From the NCBI RefSeq assembly GCF_041428715.1, contig NZ_CP155572.1: a stretch of DNA of 64,000 nucleotides. The stretch is one strand, 5' to 3'. How positions within the stretch are numbered: position 1 is the first letter of the stretch; each line of letters opens with the position of its first letter. Positions 33,714-43,303 of the stretch are shown in pieces. This stretch comes from Sporomusa malonica (GTDB lineage Bacteria; Bacillota; Negativicutes; Sporomusales; Sporomusaceae). The notes under the pieces were generated by a model. It was not told the DNA's origin. It did not search any database and was given only the letters and a program-made list of their open reading frames with translations. Both the position numbers and the translations under genes were made by a program.

Positions 33714-34928
33714 ATGTCAGTTAAATTAGAGATAGCTCAGGAAATCTTATTGAATTTAGTAACAGTAATGCCTAAGGAAAAAGTAGTGTTGAGTGAGTGC
33801 TGGCGTCGAATTTTAGGGGAAACCATCGTTTCTGACATTGATTTTCCGCCTTTTGATAGATCACCGCTTGACGGTTACGCGCTAATTGATGAAGAAGTGG
33901 CTGGTGCAACCCCGGAAAACCCGGTAATTCTGCAGCAAACTGACTATATTCCGGCCGGCGGGATTCCAAATAAACCTGTCATTCCTGGAACGGCATGCCG
34001 TATTATGACAGGTGCGCCCTTACCTCCGGGAGCTACCGGCGTAATTCGTTTGGAAGATACGATTGTCGATGGCGATAAAGTGACAATTCTGGATGGCAGA
34101 GGTGCAGAAAAAAATATATGTCTACGAGGCGAAGAGCTTTTTAGTGGTGAAGAAGTCATTGCGCAAGGGACTGTCATAAATGCCGGAGTAATGGGAATGT
34201 TAGCTGTATTAGGCAAGAGCCGGCCGTCTGTTTTCTGTAAACCACGTGTGGCACTCATTGCTACAGGCAGCGAGATTGTGCCTGTCGATTTTCCATTGAC
34301 ACCAGGGAAAATTCGTAACTCCAATAGTTTTATGCTGAGTGCACAAGCGGCCGAGGCTGGGGCACAGACTGTTTTGCTGGGCAATGCATCAGATAATGTT
34401 GATGAAATTGCGCATTTATTGGAAACAGCTGCCGATTGTGATGTATTCATCACTACTGGTGGCGCTTCTGTGGGGGATTTTGACTTTATTAGCGAGGTAT
34501 ATAAAAAATTAGGAATTACTTTACTGTTTGATAGAGTGAGTATTAAGCCCGGAATGCCGGTTTTGGCAGGTATTCGCGATGGAAAACTCTATTTTGGCTT
34601 ATCCGGCAATCCTGCAGCTGCAGCTATTTCTTTTGAACAGTTGGTACGTCCTGTATTGATGAAGCTGGGTGGGCGTAAAGTCTGGTGGAGGCCGCATGTT
34701 AAGGCTATATTGGCATCTCCATTTAATAAAAAGACAGGTGCCAAACGTTTTGTGTGGGCACGGTGCTGGCAAACAGATAATGACATCTTAGTTGAGCCGT
34801 CACGGGCGCAAGGTAATGGTATGCTTAAATCAGCAATGGGGGCAAATGCTTTGATGGTTATTCCTGAGAATTCACCACCATTGCCGTTAAACGCTGAAGT
34901 CGAGGTTATTCTGTTAGCAGATGCCTAG
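33714..34928 (+). CDS. moeA: Molybdopterin molybdenumtransferase
   Basis: 404 residues from ATG 33714 (AAGGAGGAATG upstream), not the longer frame overlapping the previous gene. MoeA marks: FPPFDRSPLDGYAL (about residues 45-58), MTGAPLPPGATGVIR (near residue 97), ALIATGSEIV (near residue 178) and TTGGASVGDFDF (near residue 245). It inserts Mo (or W) into adenylylated molybdopterin to make Moco for the bis-MGD enzymes. Some anaerobes have two MoeA paralogues for Mo and W; only one plain copy is in this window. A strong terminator follows. Confidence 0.93.
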   Translation: MSVKLEIAQEILLNLVTVMPKEKVVLSECWRRILGETIVSDIDFPPFDRSPLDGYALIDEEVAGATPENPVILQQTDYIPAGGIPNKPVIPGTACRIMTGAPLPPGATGVIRLEDTIVDGDKVTILDGRGAEKNICLRGEELFSGEEVIAQGTVINAGVMGMLAVLGKSRPSVFCKPRVALIATGSEIVPVDFPLTPGKIRNSNSFMLSAQAAEAGAQTVLLGNASDNVDEIAHLLETAADCDVFITTGGASVGDFDFISEVYKKLGITLLFDRVSIKPGMPVLAGIRDGKLYFGLSGNPAAAAISFEQLVRPVLMKLGGRKVWWRPHVKAILASPFNKKTGAKRFVWARCWQTDNDILVEPSRAQGNGMLKSAMGANALMVIPENSPPLPLNAEVEVILLADA

Positions 34929-34964
34929 TTTTGATCCACAAATGAATTTAACCCTCAACATTAA

Positions 34965-35011
34965 AAAGTGAGGCTTATGGCATGAGTAGAACCTGCCATA
35001 AGCCTTACTTT
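34965..35011. terminator. Bidirectional terminator between moeA and mobB
   Basis: A 17-bp nearly perfect stem (34965-34981 with 34995-35011, one mismatch) containing AGGCTTATGGC, with A- and T-runs on the two flanks. It serves the convergent moeA (+) and mobB (-) transcripts. Confidence 0.85.
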
Positions 35012-35042
35012 TAGGTGAATCTCTAAGAAATATTTTATTAGG

Positions 35043-35534
35043 TTACTTTTTACCAATGATGTTTTCCACTAGAAAATCAGCCATAGGAGCCGGATCATCT
35101 AACGAGAAATGTGGTATATCTTCATAGATAACTGTGTCGGAAGCTATGGCTAATAATTCGTCTTGTAAGCACAGCGGGCTTTCACAAACTTCTTTCCGAA
35201 ATACTTCAATCCTACGTTTGCTTTCACGTTTATAGCCTTCTGTAAAAATAATATCTACACCATCAATATGGGCGACGACTTCTTCAAGCAAGAGTTCGTT
35301 GTCCACTTTTTTTATCATTGCCATTTTTTGTGGCGAAGAGATGCATACAATATCCGCGCCTGCCTGTGCATGACGCCAGGTATCTTTGCCTGGTCTGTCA
35401 ATATCAAAGCCATGAACGTCATGCTTAATCGTAGCTACCTTATAGCCGCGGTTTTTGATTTCTCGTATTAATTTCTCCAGATAAGTAGTTTTGCCGCAAT
35501 CGGAACGTCCTACGATTGAAATTACCGGAATCAT
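35043..35534 (-). CDS. mobB: Molybdopterin-guanine dinucleotide biosynthesis protein MobB
   Basis: 163 residues, P-loop GTPase. It begins MIPVISIVGRSDCGKTTYLEK with Walker A GRSDCGKT at residues 8-15; IKHDVHGFDIDRPGKDTWRH near residue 37 and IDGVDIIFTEGYKRE near residue 91 fit MobB. It helps MobA attach GMP to molybdopterin. mobA is 8 kb away (43918). It is the only Moco gene on the minus strand here and has its own promoter. Confidence 0.93.
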   Translation of the reverse strand: MIPVISIVGRSDCGKTTYLEKLIREIKNRGYKVATIKHDVHGFDIDRPGKDTWRHAQAGADIVCISSPQKMAMIKKVDNELLLEEVVAHIDGVDIIFTEGYKRESKRRIEVFRKEVCESPLCLQDELLAIASDTVIYEDIPHFSLDDPAPMADFLVENIIGKK

Positions 35535-35585
35535 AGTGCGATTACCTCTTTTCTTTCATTATTTTTTAACATATTATTACTGTTC

Positions 35586-35615
35586 ATTATAAATGTATAT
35601 TCAACATAAGCGCAA
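35586..35615 (-). promoter_or_regulatory. Possible sigma-A promoter of mobB
   Basis: On the minus strand TTGCGC, 18 bases, TATAAT, with the -10 about 50 bases before the mobB ATG. Perfect -10, moderate -35. Confidence 0.45.
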
Positions 35616-35637
35616 GCAGAGTAAATAGGAAAATACT

Positions 35638-35655
35638 TTGTGAAATTTTTTTCAA
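35638..35655 (+). promoter_or_regulatory. Possible Rex operator upstream of the HDCR-like operon
   Basis: TTGTGAA, 4 bases, TTTTCAA. The left half matches the Rex consensus (TTGTGAA-N4-TTCACAA) fully and the right half in five of seven positions. It lies eight bases before the sigma-H-like -35 element. rex itself is in the window (59351). Confidence 0.35.
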
Positions 35656-35662
35656 ATCATGC

Positions 35663-35687
35663 AGGAGTTTTCTGAAAAAGATGGAAT
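35663..35687 (+). promoter_or_regulatory. Sigma-H-like promoter upstream of the HDCR-like operon
   Basis: AGGAGTT, 11 bases, ATGGAAT, about 105 bases before the fdhF start. One base differs from the AGGAWWW form; spacing and -10 fit sigma-H. Confidence 0.5.
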
Positions 35688-35792
35688 AATGTCAGAAGAT
35701 TACAATTTGTATCTTAGAGGCACTAAATCGCTACTGAAATGCATGAAAGGCCTACTCAAGTGCAAACACAAAATTTAATTGGAGGGAGCAAT

Positions 35793-37934
35793 TTGGAGAA
35801 AGTTTTAACAGTATGCCCGTATTGTGGCGCTGGCTGCCAAATGTATCTGTTGGTCGAAAACAATAGAGTCATAGGCGCTGAACCTGCAAACGGACACATC
35901 AACGAAGGCGAGCTTTGTTTAAAGGGTCACTATGGCTGGGATTTCCTGAACGACACCAAGATTCTGAGCAAACGATTGACAAAACCATTACTCAGGTATG
36001 ACAGGAACGAGGATTTCCATGAAGTAGAATGGGACGAAGCCTTGGATTATATTGCTGATAAATTGAAGGCCATTAAGGAGAAATATGGCCCAGATGCAAT
36101 TATGGGTACAGGTTCAGCCCGGGGTATGGGAAACGAACCTAACTATCTCATGCAAAAATTTATGCGCGCCGTGATCGGTACCAACAATATCGACCATTGC
36201 GCCCGTGTTTGACACGCTCCCTCTGTAGCCGGTCTGGCTACTACATTTGGCAGTGGAGCGATGACAAACTCCATACCCGAGATTGAAGATGCTACCTGTT
36301 TATTGATCTTTGGCTATAATGGCGCAGATTCTCATCCACTGGTTGCCCGTCGTATTCTCAAGGCTAAAGAAAAAGGTGCTAAAATTATTGTTGTTGATCC
36401 CCGCAAAACGGAAGCGGCTAGGATTGCCGACATCTGGCTGCCGATCAAAAACGGTTCAAATATGGCGGCGGTTAACAGTTTTGCCAATCTTATTCTAGCC
36501 AAAGGTTGGGAAAACAAGGAATATATAGAAAATTATACTGAAGGTTTTGAGGAATACAGAAAAACTGTTGCTAAATATACACCTGAGTATGCACAAAAAA
36601 TCTCTGGTCTTGACCCTAAGCTTGTGGAACAGGCTATGGGAATTTATGCAAAATCTGAAAGATCGTTCATTCTCTACGGCATGGGCGTGTGCCAATACAA
36701 TCAGGCGGTGGATGTGGTCAAGGGACTGGGTGGATTGTGCCTGTTGACCGGACAAATTGCCAAACCCAGCTCCGGCATTGGTCCGGTGCGCGGGCAAAAC
36801 AATGTACAGGGCGCTTGCGATATGGGCGCGCTGCCTAATGTATTCCCCGGCTATCAGCCAGTCACTGACCCTGCTAACCGCAAGAAGTTTGCGGAGGCGT
36901 GGGGTGTGGAAAGCTTGCCGGAAAAAGTGGGCTATATGCTGACAGATGTTCCTCATTGCGCCGAAGAAGGAAAATTAAAAGCCTTCTATATTATTGGCGA
37001 AGATCCGGTGCAGAGCGACCCAGATGCCGCCGGCGTGAGAAAAGCACTGGATGAACTTGAGTTGGTTGTTCTGCAGGATATATTCATGAACAAAACAGCC
37101 CTGCATGCTGATGTCATTTTGCCAGCCACCTCCTGGGGGGAGCATGGCGGCGTATTTAGCGGTGCAGACCGCAGGTTCCAGCGCTTCCGCCAAGCTGTGG
37201 ATGCTAAAGGAGACGTTAAGGACGACTGGGTAATTATTTGCGAATTAGCGAAACGTTTCGGTTATGAAATGAACTATAATGATACCGAAGAAATCTGGAG
37301 TGAAATGATTAGCTTATGCCCGAGCTTTGCCGGCGCTACCTATGCGAGAATTGAAGAGTTAGGCAGTATTCAATGGCCGTGCCGTACCGTGGAAGATACA
37401 GGTACTCCGTATCTGTTCAAGGGTAACGTATTCCAAACTCCCAGCAAGAAAGGCAATTTCTTTGCTGCAGAGTGGCGTCCGCCGGTTGAACAGCCTGATG
37501 CCGAATATCCGCTGGTATTGTCTACCGTACGAGAAGTAGGTCACTATTCGTCCCGTACAATGACAGGAAACTGCTGGGGTCTTGCCAAACTGGCTGATGA
37601 GCCAGGCTTTCTCCAGATTAATCCGGAAGATGCTGATAAACTTGGTATTGTTGATGAGGAGCTTGTACGTGTGACTACACGGCGCGGATCGGTTGTAACC
37701 AGGGCTCTGGTGACTGACCGGGTGGGTACAGGTGTTGTATATATGACGTATCAATGGTGGGTTGGGGCTTGCAACGAACTTACTATTCATGTAGTTGACC
37801 CCATTTCCAAAACACCTGAGTATAAGTACTGTGCAGTCAAAGTAGAAGCTATCGAAGACCAGAAAAAGGCTGAAGAAGACCTTATCGCAGCATACAATGA
37901 TCTTAAACGTAAAATGGGTGCTATTGTTTCTTAA
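35793..37934 (+). CDS. fdhF: Selenocysteine formate dehydrogenase, FdhF/FDH-H type (probable HDCR subunit)
   Basis: 713 residues when the in-frame TGA at 36210-36212 is read as selenocysteine (residue 140, the position of Sec in E. coli FdhF). The sequence reads CAR-V-U-HAPSVAGLATTFGSG across it. The start is TTG 35793 (GGAGGGAG upstream). One Fe4S4 at the N-terminus (VCPYCGAGCQM), then the bis-MGD domains (GPVRGQNNVQGACDMG near residue 330). It reduces CO2 to formate. Followed by hycB, hydA and hycB, the composition of hydrogen-dependent CO2 reductase of Acetobacterium. A plain frameshift or nonsense mutation is unlikely because homology continues in frame and a SECIS-like hairpin follows. 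Confidence 0.95.
36213..36256 (+). promoter_or_regulatory. SECIS-like hairpin after the fdhF UGA
   Basis: GTAGCC (36225-36230) and GGCTAC (36236-36241) form a perfect 6-bp stem capped by GGTCT, 12 bases after the UGA codon. This is the position and the G-rich apical loop of bacterial SECIS elements read by SelB. The same loop recurs in the second FDH. Confidence 0.8.
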
Positions 37935-37977
37935 TAAAACAGGATGAGAAGCGCGGCTTCTTGAAAGGGAGGTAATC

Positions 37978-38523
37978 ATGGAGAAGTTAAGCCCATTTGT
38001 TGTTGGCGATGGGACAAAATGCATTGGCTGTAAAGCTTGTGAAGTTGCCTGCCATGTGTCCCATAATGTAAACGGTATTACGGCGGGAAATATTGATACT
38101 CCGGTGTTTCCCAAGTTGTTTGTCACGCGAGTAGAAGAAGTGACTATGCCGGTTCAGTGTCACCATTGTGAAGATGCGCCCTGTGCTCAGGCTTGTCTTG
38201 AGAAAGCTATTTACTTCGATGGCGACAAAGTGTTGATTAATACGGCCAAATGCAAAGGTTGCAAAGATTGTCTGGTAGCTTGTCCGTTTGGTGCAGTAGA
38301 ACTTGTTCCAATGTTTGTTAGAGGTGAGGAAGTAATACAAACCAATTTGGAAAAACCACTGATGTATGGCAATAAATGTGATTTGTGCTATTCCAGGAAA
38401 AGCGGACCCATTTGCATTGAAGCGTGCCCGGAAAAGGCACTGCGTCTAGTAGAACCACATAAGGAAAAAAAAGAAAAAAATAGAAAAGCTGTTGCCACTA
38501 TTGTTGGCATGTTTAAAAAATAG
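37978..38523 (+). CDS. hycB: HycB-like ferredoxin with four Fe4S4 motifs (HDCR electron-transfer subunit)
   Basis: 181 residues. Four Cys motifs: CIGCKACEVACH (residues 15-26), CHHCEDAPCAQAC (about 60-72), CKGCKDCLVACP (about 91-102) and CDLCYSRKSGPICIEACP (about 130-147). This is the HycB/HydN polyferredoxin type. It should pass electrons between FdhF and HydA. GGGAGG precedes ATG. A homologue lies after the hydrogenase gene, so two such subunits wrap the hydrogenase gene. Cytoplasmic, no signal. Confidence 0.92.
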   Translation: MEKLSPFVVGDGTKCIGCKACEVACHVSHNVNGITAGNIDTPVFPKLFVTRVEEVTMPVQCHHCEDAPCAQACLEKAIYFDGDKVLINTAKCKGCKDCLVACPFGAVELVPMFVRGEEVIQTNLEKPLMYGNKCDLCYSRKSGPICIEACPEKALRLVEPHKEKKEKNRKAVATIVGMFKK

Positions 38524-38535
38524 GAGGTGAATAAT

Positions 38536-39906
38536 ATGCAATATACAATTGAAATTGATCAGGAATTGTGTACCGGATGTCACCGCTGTATTGAGGTTTG
38601 CCCAGTCGGAGCTATTGGCGGACCTGAAGGCATGGCGGTAGAAATCAACTATGATAAGTGCTGTTTCTGCGGCCAGTGTGTTCAGATTTGCAGCGCTTAT
38701 CAGGAGTATAAATCGGAAACTACGGCGCCGCGCGAAACCAAGATGAAGGATCGTGGCTTATTGGCTAGTGTCAAGGAACCGCTATTTGCGGCGCACAACA
38801 TGGGACACGCGCAGAAGGTATGGGAAGCGCTCAATAATCCTAATGTAGTAACTATGGTCCAATGCGCGCCAGCTGTTAGAGTTGGCTTGGCAGAAGATTT
38901 CGGTATGGAATCTGGTGAACTGGTTGCTGGTAAAATGATTAGCGCTCTCAGAAAGCTGGGCTTTGATCGGGTCTATGATACCAACTTTACTGCTGATTTG
39001 ACCATTATGGAGGAAGGCAGTGAGTTAATCAAACGGATTCAAGAAAACGGTGTTTTGCCCATGTTTACTTCCTGCTGTCCGGCATGGGTTAAATACGTAG
39101 AGCAAGAACAGTTTGATCTTCATGAAAACCTATCCACCTGTAAATCTCCCCAGCAAATGGCTGGCGCACTGTTTAAGACTTACGGCGCACAGGTTGACAA
39201 ACTCGAGCCTAAAAAAATAGTCAGTGTATCAGTGATGCCCTGTACTGCTAAAAAGTTCGAGGCGTCCCGGCCGGAAATGAACTCGAGCGGCAGTCAGGAT
39301 GTTGATATTGTTTTGACAACCAGAGAACTGGCTAATCTAATTAAACACGCAGGTATTGATTTTAAAAATCTTGAGCCAAGTCAGCCTGACTCTGTGCTGG
39401 GCGCTTATACTGGCGCTGGTCATATATTCGGGGTTACCGGCGGGGTAATGGAAGCTGCTCTGCGAACAGGTTATGAATTGATTACTGGCAAAGCGCTTGA
39501 CGATATTAATATTTTAGATGTACGGTACAGCCAAGGAGTAAAACGCGCTACTATTCAGGTGGGCGATTTGGCTGTAAAAACGGTAGTGGTGGCCGGACTG
39601 GCCAATGTAGCGCCTATTATTGAAGAAATTAAAAATGGTACTGCCGATTTCCATTTTGTCGAAGTTATGGCTTGTCCTCAAGGCTGTATCAGTGGCGGTG
39701 GCCAACCCAAGGTTCTGTTAGAAACTGAACGAAAAGAGGTTTATGCCAGCCGGATGGCTTCCATGTACAAACATGACGAGGAACTGCCGCTTAGAAAATC
39801 GCATGACAACCCCGAGGTAACAAAGATTTATCAAGAATTTTTAGGCAAGCCACTGGGACATAAATCTCATGAATTATTGCACACTCATTACATACGGAGG
39901 GGATAA
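38536..39906 (+). CDS. hydA2: [FeFe]-hydrogenase of HDCR type (HydA2-like)
   Basis: 456 residues from ATG 38536 (AGGAGGTG upstream). Only two Fe4S4 motifs at the N-terminus (CTGCHRCIEVCPVG, CCFCGQCVQICS), no NuoG-like domain. H-cluster motifs: TSCCPAW (near residue 179), MPCTAKKFEASRPE (near 235) and ACPQGCISGGGQP (near 379). L1 has the double Cys, unlike the two HydABC hydrogenases of this window, and L3 reads PQGC instead of PGGC. Its length and place between two hycB genes match HDCR HydA2. It should oxidise H2 and feed FdhF directly. Confidence 0.93.
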   Translation: MQYTIEIDQELCTGCHRCIEVCPVGAIGGPEGMAVEINYDKCCFCGQCVQICSAYQEYKSETTAPRETKMKDRGLLASVKEPLFAAHNMGHAQKVWEALNNPNVVTMVQCAPAVRVGLAEDFGMESGELVAGKMISALRKLGFDRVYDTNFTADLTIMEEGSELIKRIQENGVLPMFTSCCPAWVKYVEQEQFDLHENLSTCKSPQQMAGALFKTYGAQVDKLEPKKIVSVSVMPCTAKKFEASRPEMNSSGSQDVDIVLTTRELANLIKHAGIDFKNLEPSQPDSVLGAYTGAGHIFGVTGGVMEAALRTGYELITGKALDDINILDVRYSQGVKRATIQVGDLAVKTVVVAGLANVAPIIEEIKNGTADFHFVEVMACPQGCISGGGQPKVLLETERKEVYASRMASMYKHDEELPLRKSHDNPEVTKIYQEFLGKPLGHKSHELLHTHYIRRG

Positions 39907-39910
39907 GATA

Positions 39911-40417
39911 ATGATGAATACTGCTTTTGTTATCGGAAACCCTGACTTATGCATTGGCTGTCGGACCTGTGAAATTGCATGTGTTCTGGCCCATACCAAA
40001 AAAGAGCTAGGCACAGAAGAAATTAAGGATGTGCCATTTGTACCCCGCTTGTCTGTGGTAAAAACCGAAGATATCAGTGTTCCTGTGCAGTGTCGTCAAT
40101 GTGAAGACGCGCCTTGTGCTGAAGCCTGCCCGGAAAAGGCAATCGTGCAGCGCGGCCAAACAATTTACGTGCTTGCCGACAAATGCGTCGGCTGCAAAAA
40201 CTGTCTAATGGCTTGTCCGATCGGTGCTGTCTATTTAACCCGAATTGAGGATAAGCCGTGTCAAAAAACTGCCTATAAATGTGATTTGTGTATTGAAGTT
40301 ACCGATGGACCACAATGTGTTAAAAAATGTCCAACAAAAGCGTTGGCAGTAGTTTTACCCGAAGATATTGAAACAAGTATTAAACAAAAGCGCACAAGTG
40401 CGGTAAGAGCTGGGTAA
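39911..40417 (+). CDS. hycB: Second HycB-like ferredoxin (HDCR electron-transfer subunit)
   Basis: 168 residues from ATG 39911 (GGAGGGGATAAG upstream). Four Fe4S4 motifs: CIGCRTCEIACV, CRQCEDAPCAEACP, CVGCKNCLMACP and CDLCIEVTDGPQCVKKCP. It is clearly paralogous to the product of 37978. HDCR complexes of Acetobacterium contain two HycB-type subunits, so both copies are probably functional. It is the last gene before the repeat copy and a bidirectional terminator. Confidence 0.9.
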   Translation: MMNTAFVIGNPDLCIGCRTCEIACVLAHTKKELGTEEIKDVPFVPRLSVVKTEDISVPVQCRQCEDAPCAEACPEKAIVQRGQTIYVLADKCVGCKNCLMACPIGAVYLTRIEDKPCQKTAYKCDLCIEVTDGPQCVKKCPTKALAVVLPEDIETSIKQKRTSAVRAG

Positions 40418-40469
40418 AGACTGCCTGTGGTAATGTGTCAGTAATAATTGAGTAGAGTCCTTTTTTAAT

Positions 40470-40551
40470 AAAGAAAACACGGCTTGCGCCGAGCCTCTGG
40501 CGAAAGCGGAAGCCGATGTTGCCCTTATCCAGACGGAAAGTTATACTTTCT
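40470..40551 (-). repeat. Dispersed ~80-bp intergenic repeat, copy 2 (inverted)
   Basis: Reverse complement of copy 1 with about five substitutions; AAAGAAAACACGGCTTGCGCC at the left, ACTTTCT at the right. In this copy CGGCTT and AAGCCG form an outer stem that is imperfect in copies 1 and 3. It lies in the convergent gap between the HDCR-like operon and the second FDH. Confidence 0.85.
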
Positions 40552-40559
40552 AACAAGAC

Positions 40560-40603
40560 AAGAAATCTGTGGCGCTCCGGAGAGTGCCACAGATTTCTTT
40601 TAA
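40560..40603. terminator. Bidirectional terminator between the two formate dehydrogenase units
   Basis: AAGAAATCTGTGGC (40560-40573) and GCCACAGATTTCTT (40586-40599), perfect 14-bp stem with T-rich flank on the + side and A-rich flank on the other. It serves both convergent operons. Confidence 0.88.
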
Positions 40604-40615
40604 TACTACTTATTA

Positions 40616-43303
40616 TTAATTAGCGGTTACTATTTTTTCAACTTTTATAGCACATACTTTATACTCATAGGTTTTTGTTACCTTGTCAACAGCGCTGCTG
40701 GTAATTTCGTTAGTCGGACATGCTGCAAAGTGGAAGGACATCCAAATTACTCCCGGTGGGACGCGGTCTGTTACCCAAGATTTAGCTTGTACCTGGCCCC
40801 GGCGGGATGATATTTTTATGGTTTCCATGTCCTCAATATTTAGCCGTTTAGCATCGTCCGGATGGATCATAACCCGTTCTTCTGAACGATAATCAGTGAG
40901 AGTTTTCGAGTAGCCTGGCGTAGTAATATTATAATGATAGAGAATACGCCCAGTGCTCAGCAAGAAGGGATATTCAGCATCAGGTGATTCACCAGGAGGC
41001 TGATGCTCTATAGCTTTAAACACGCCTAATCCGCAGGCGAATTTACCGCCATCATGAAGGTATTTTGTACCTGGATGTTCTTTGTGAGGAACAGGCCATT
41101 GCAAGCCCTGCTCATCGATACGTTCATAAGAAACACCGGCATATATTGGACTTAATGACGCCATTTCATCCATAATTTCACTTGGATGGTTGTAAGTCAT
41201 GGAATAGCCCATCTTGTTTGACAAATCTCTAATAATCTGCCAGTCAGGGCGGCTATTGCCGATCGGATTAATGGCTTGGCGGACACGTTGCACCCGGCGT
41301 TCGGTATTAGTGAAAGTACCGTCTTTTTCGGCAAATGAAGCACCTGGAAGTACGACATCAGCCAATTTAGCTGTTTCTGTCATAAATAGATTTTGTACTA
41401 CTAAAAATTCGAGATGTTTAAGGCCTTTTACTACATGGTGAGCATCAGAATCCGTCAATACCGGATCTTCGCCCATGACGTACATGGCTTTTAGTTTTCC
41501 GCTAATAGCCGCATCAAACATATCAGGAATCATCATACCGACTTTCTCTGATAGCTTTACGCCCCAGGCTTTTTCAAATTTTTCATGGGCAGCTGGATCG
41601 TTAACTTTTTGATAACCAGAGAAAACATTCGGCAACGCGCCCTGATCACAGGCTCCCTGTACGTTATTCTGACCGCGCATGGGGTTAATGCCAGCATTAA
41701 GCTTGCCAATATTACCTGTCATCATAGTTAAGTTAGCCAAACTCATAACATTATCAGTACCGCAAACATGTTCGGTAATACCCAAGGTATAGAATATTTG
41801 AGCCCGTTCAGCAGTGCCATAGATTCTTGCTGCTTCTCTTAATAAATGCTGAGGTACACCTGTGATATTTTCTACATATTCAGGCGTGTATTTTTCCACA
41901 GTTTCGGCTACTTTATCAAAGTCAACAGTGCAGGACTCAATAAACTTTTGATTGTGCCAGCCGGACTTAAGAATAATGTGCATTATACCGTTAATTAGCG
42001 CAATATCGGTACCTGGCTTCAGCCGCAGCCATACGTGGGCTTTACCGGCAAGTTCGGTTTTGCGCGGATCAACGACAATCAATTGAGCTCCTCGGCGGAG
42101 CGCCTGACGCATTTTTGCTCCGATGACGGGATGCGCTTCTGTTGGGTTGGCACCAATAACAAATAAAACCTTACTATCAGGTATTTCATTAATCGAGTTA
42201 GTCATTGCTCCGGAACCGAATGAAGTGGCCAGACCGGCCACAGTGGGGGCGTGTCAGGTACGGGCGCAGTGATCAACATTGTTGGTACCAATCACTGCGC
42301 GCATAAATTTTTGCATCAGATAGTTTTCTTCATTAACGCAACGGGCCGAACTGAGTGCAGCCAGCGCATCGCCACCATGGGTATCTTTAATCTCGGTAAA
42401 CTTGGTTGCGATTAAATCCAGCGCTTCATCCCAAGTTGCTTCCACAAACTCACCATTTTTCTTGATTAACGGTGTGGTCAAACGCTCTGGACTATGGATA
42501 TAATCAATGCCAAAGCGACCTTTCACACAAGTTAGGCGGCCGTTGACTACACTGGTCAGATTAGAAGTTACACCAATTACTTTATCTTCTTTTACATTGA
42601 GGTCGAAGTTGCAACCAACACCGCAGAAGGGGCAAGTGGTTTTGACTTTTTTATCTGGCAAACCAGTATTTCTCATGGGTTTTTCCGTTAAAGCACCTAC
42701 TGGACAAGCTGATACGCAAGTCCCGCAAAAAACACAGCTGGATTCGGGCATTGTCTCGTCAAAAGCTGGCGCTATCTTGGTATCAAAGCCTCGATTAGTC
42801 CATTCAAGGACATCGCAGCATTGTACTTCCTGGCAAACCCGGACACACCGCCCGCAGAGGATGCATTTATTGTTGTCCCGAATGATGAAGGGGTTGCTGC
42901 TATCTTCGATAGCATATTTTCGACGCTCACCATCGAAACGGATTTCGCGAATACCCAGAGTGTTTGCCAGTGTTTGCAACTCACAGTCCAGGTTGCGTTG
43001 ACAGGAAAGACAATCCTGCGGATGGTTAGCTAACATGAGTTCAACTACACTTTTGCGTGCTTCGCGGATAACTGCTGATTGGGTGCGGACAACCAGTCCT
43101 TCCGAAGCTGGGTAGGTACAGGCTGTGACTAGCCCGCGCGCGCCTTGTACTTCAACAACACAGACACGGCAGGATCCTTCTGGGGTTAGGTCAGCAAGGT
43201 GGCACAAAGTGGGAATCTTTACGCCAGCCTTATGGGCAGCCTCTAATACTGTAGTTCCTTCAACGGTTTCAATAACTTGCCCGTCAATTGTTAATCTGAT
43301 CAT
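40616..43303 (-). CDS. fdhA: Selenocysteine formate dehydrogenase with NuoG-like N-terminal domain
   Basis: 895 residues when the in-frame TGA at 42256-42254 is read as Sec (residue 350): CAR-T-U-HAPTVAGLATSFGSG. The N-terminus has a [2Fe-2S] domain (CHLADLTPEGSCRVC), a His-Cys Fe4S4 (HPQDCLSCQRNLDC), two Fe4S4 (CILCGRCVRVCQ, CVFCGTCVSACP) and then the FDH Fe4S4 (CPFCGVGC) before the bis-MGD domains. Length and layout match NADP-linked FdhA of Moorella (899). ATG 43303 is used, although AAGGAG is 15 bases upstream. No fdhB-type NAD(P) subunit is adjacent; the partner must be elsewhere or one of the Hyd/NuoF proteins. Confidence 0.93.
42213..42253 (-). promoter_or_regulatory. SECIS-like hairpin after the fdhA UGA
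   Basis: On the minus strand GTGGCC, loop GGTCT, GGCCAC (plus coordinates 42225-42241), 12 bases after UGA. Same geometry and identical loop as in fdhF at 36225, with stem changes that are compensated. Confidence 0.8.

Noticed and set aside
36210..36212. Stop codon splitting fdhF into two genes or a pseudogene
   Set aside because: The codon is UGA at the Sec position of FDH-H, homology continues in frame, and a SECIS-like hairpin follows. Same for 42254-42256.
37359..38126. 255-codon minus-strand frame over the fdhF/hycB junction
   Set aside because: It spans two real genes on the other strand and their SD region; no domain recognised.
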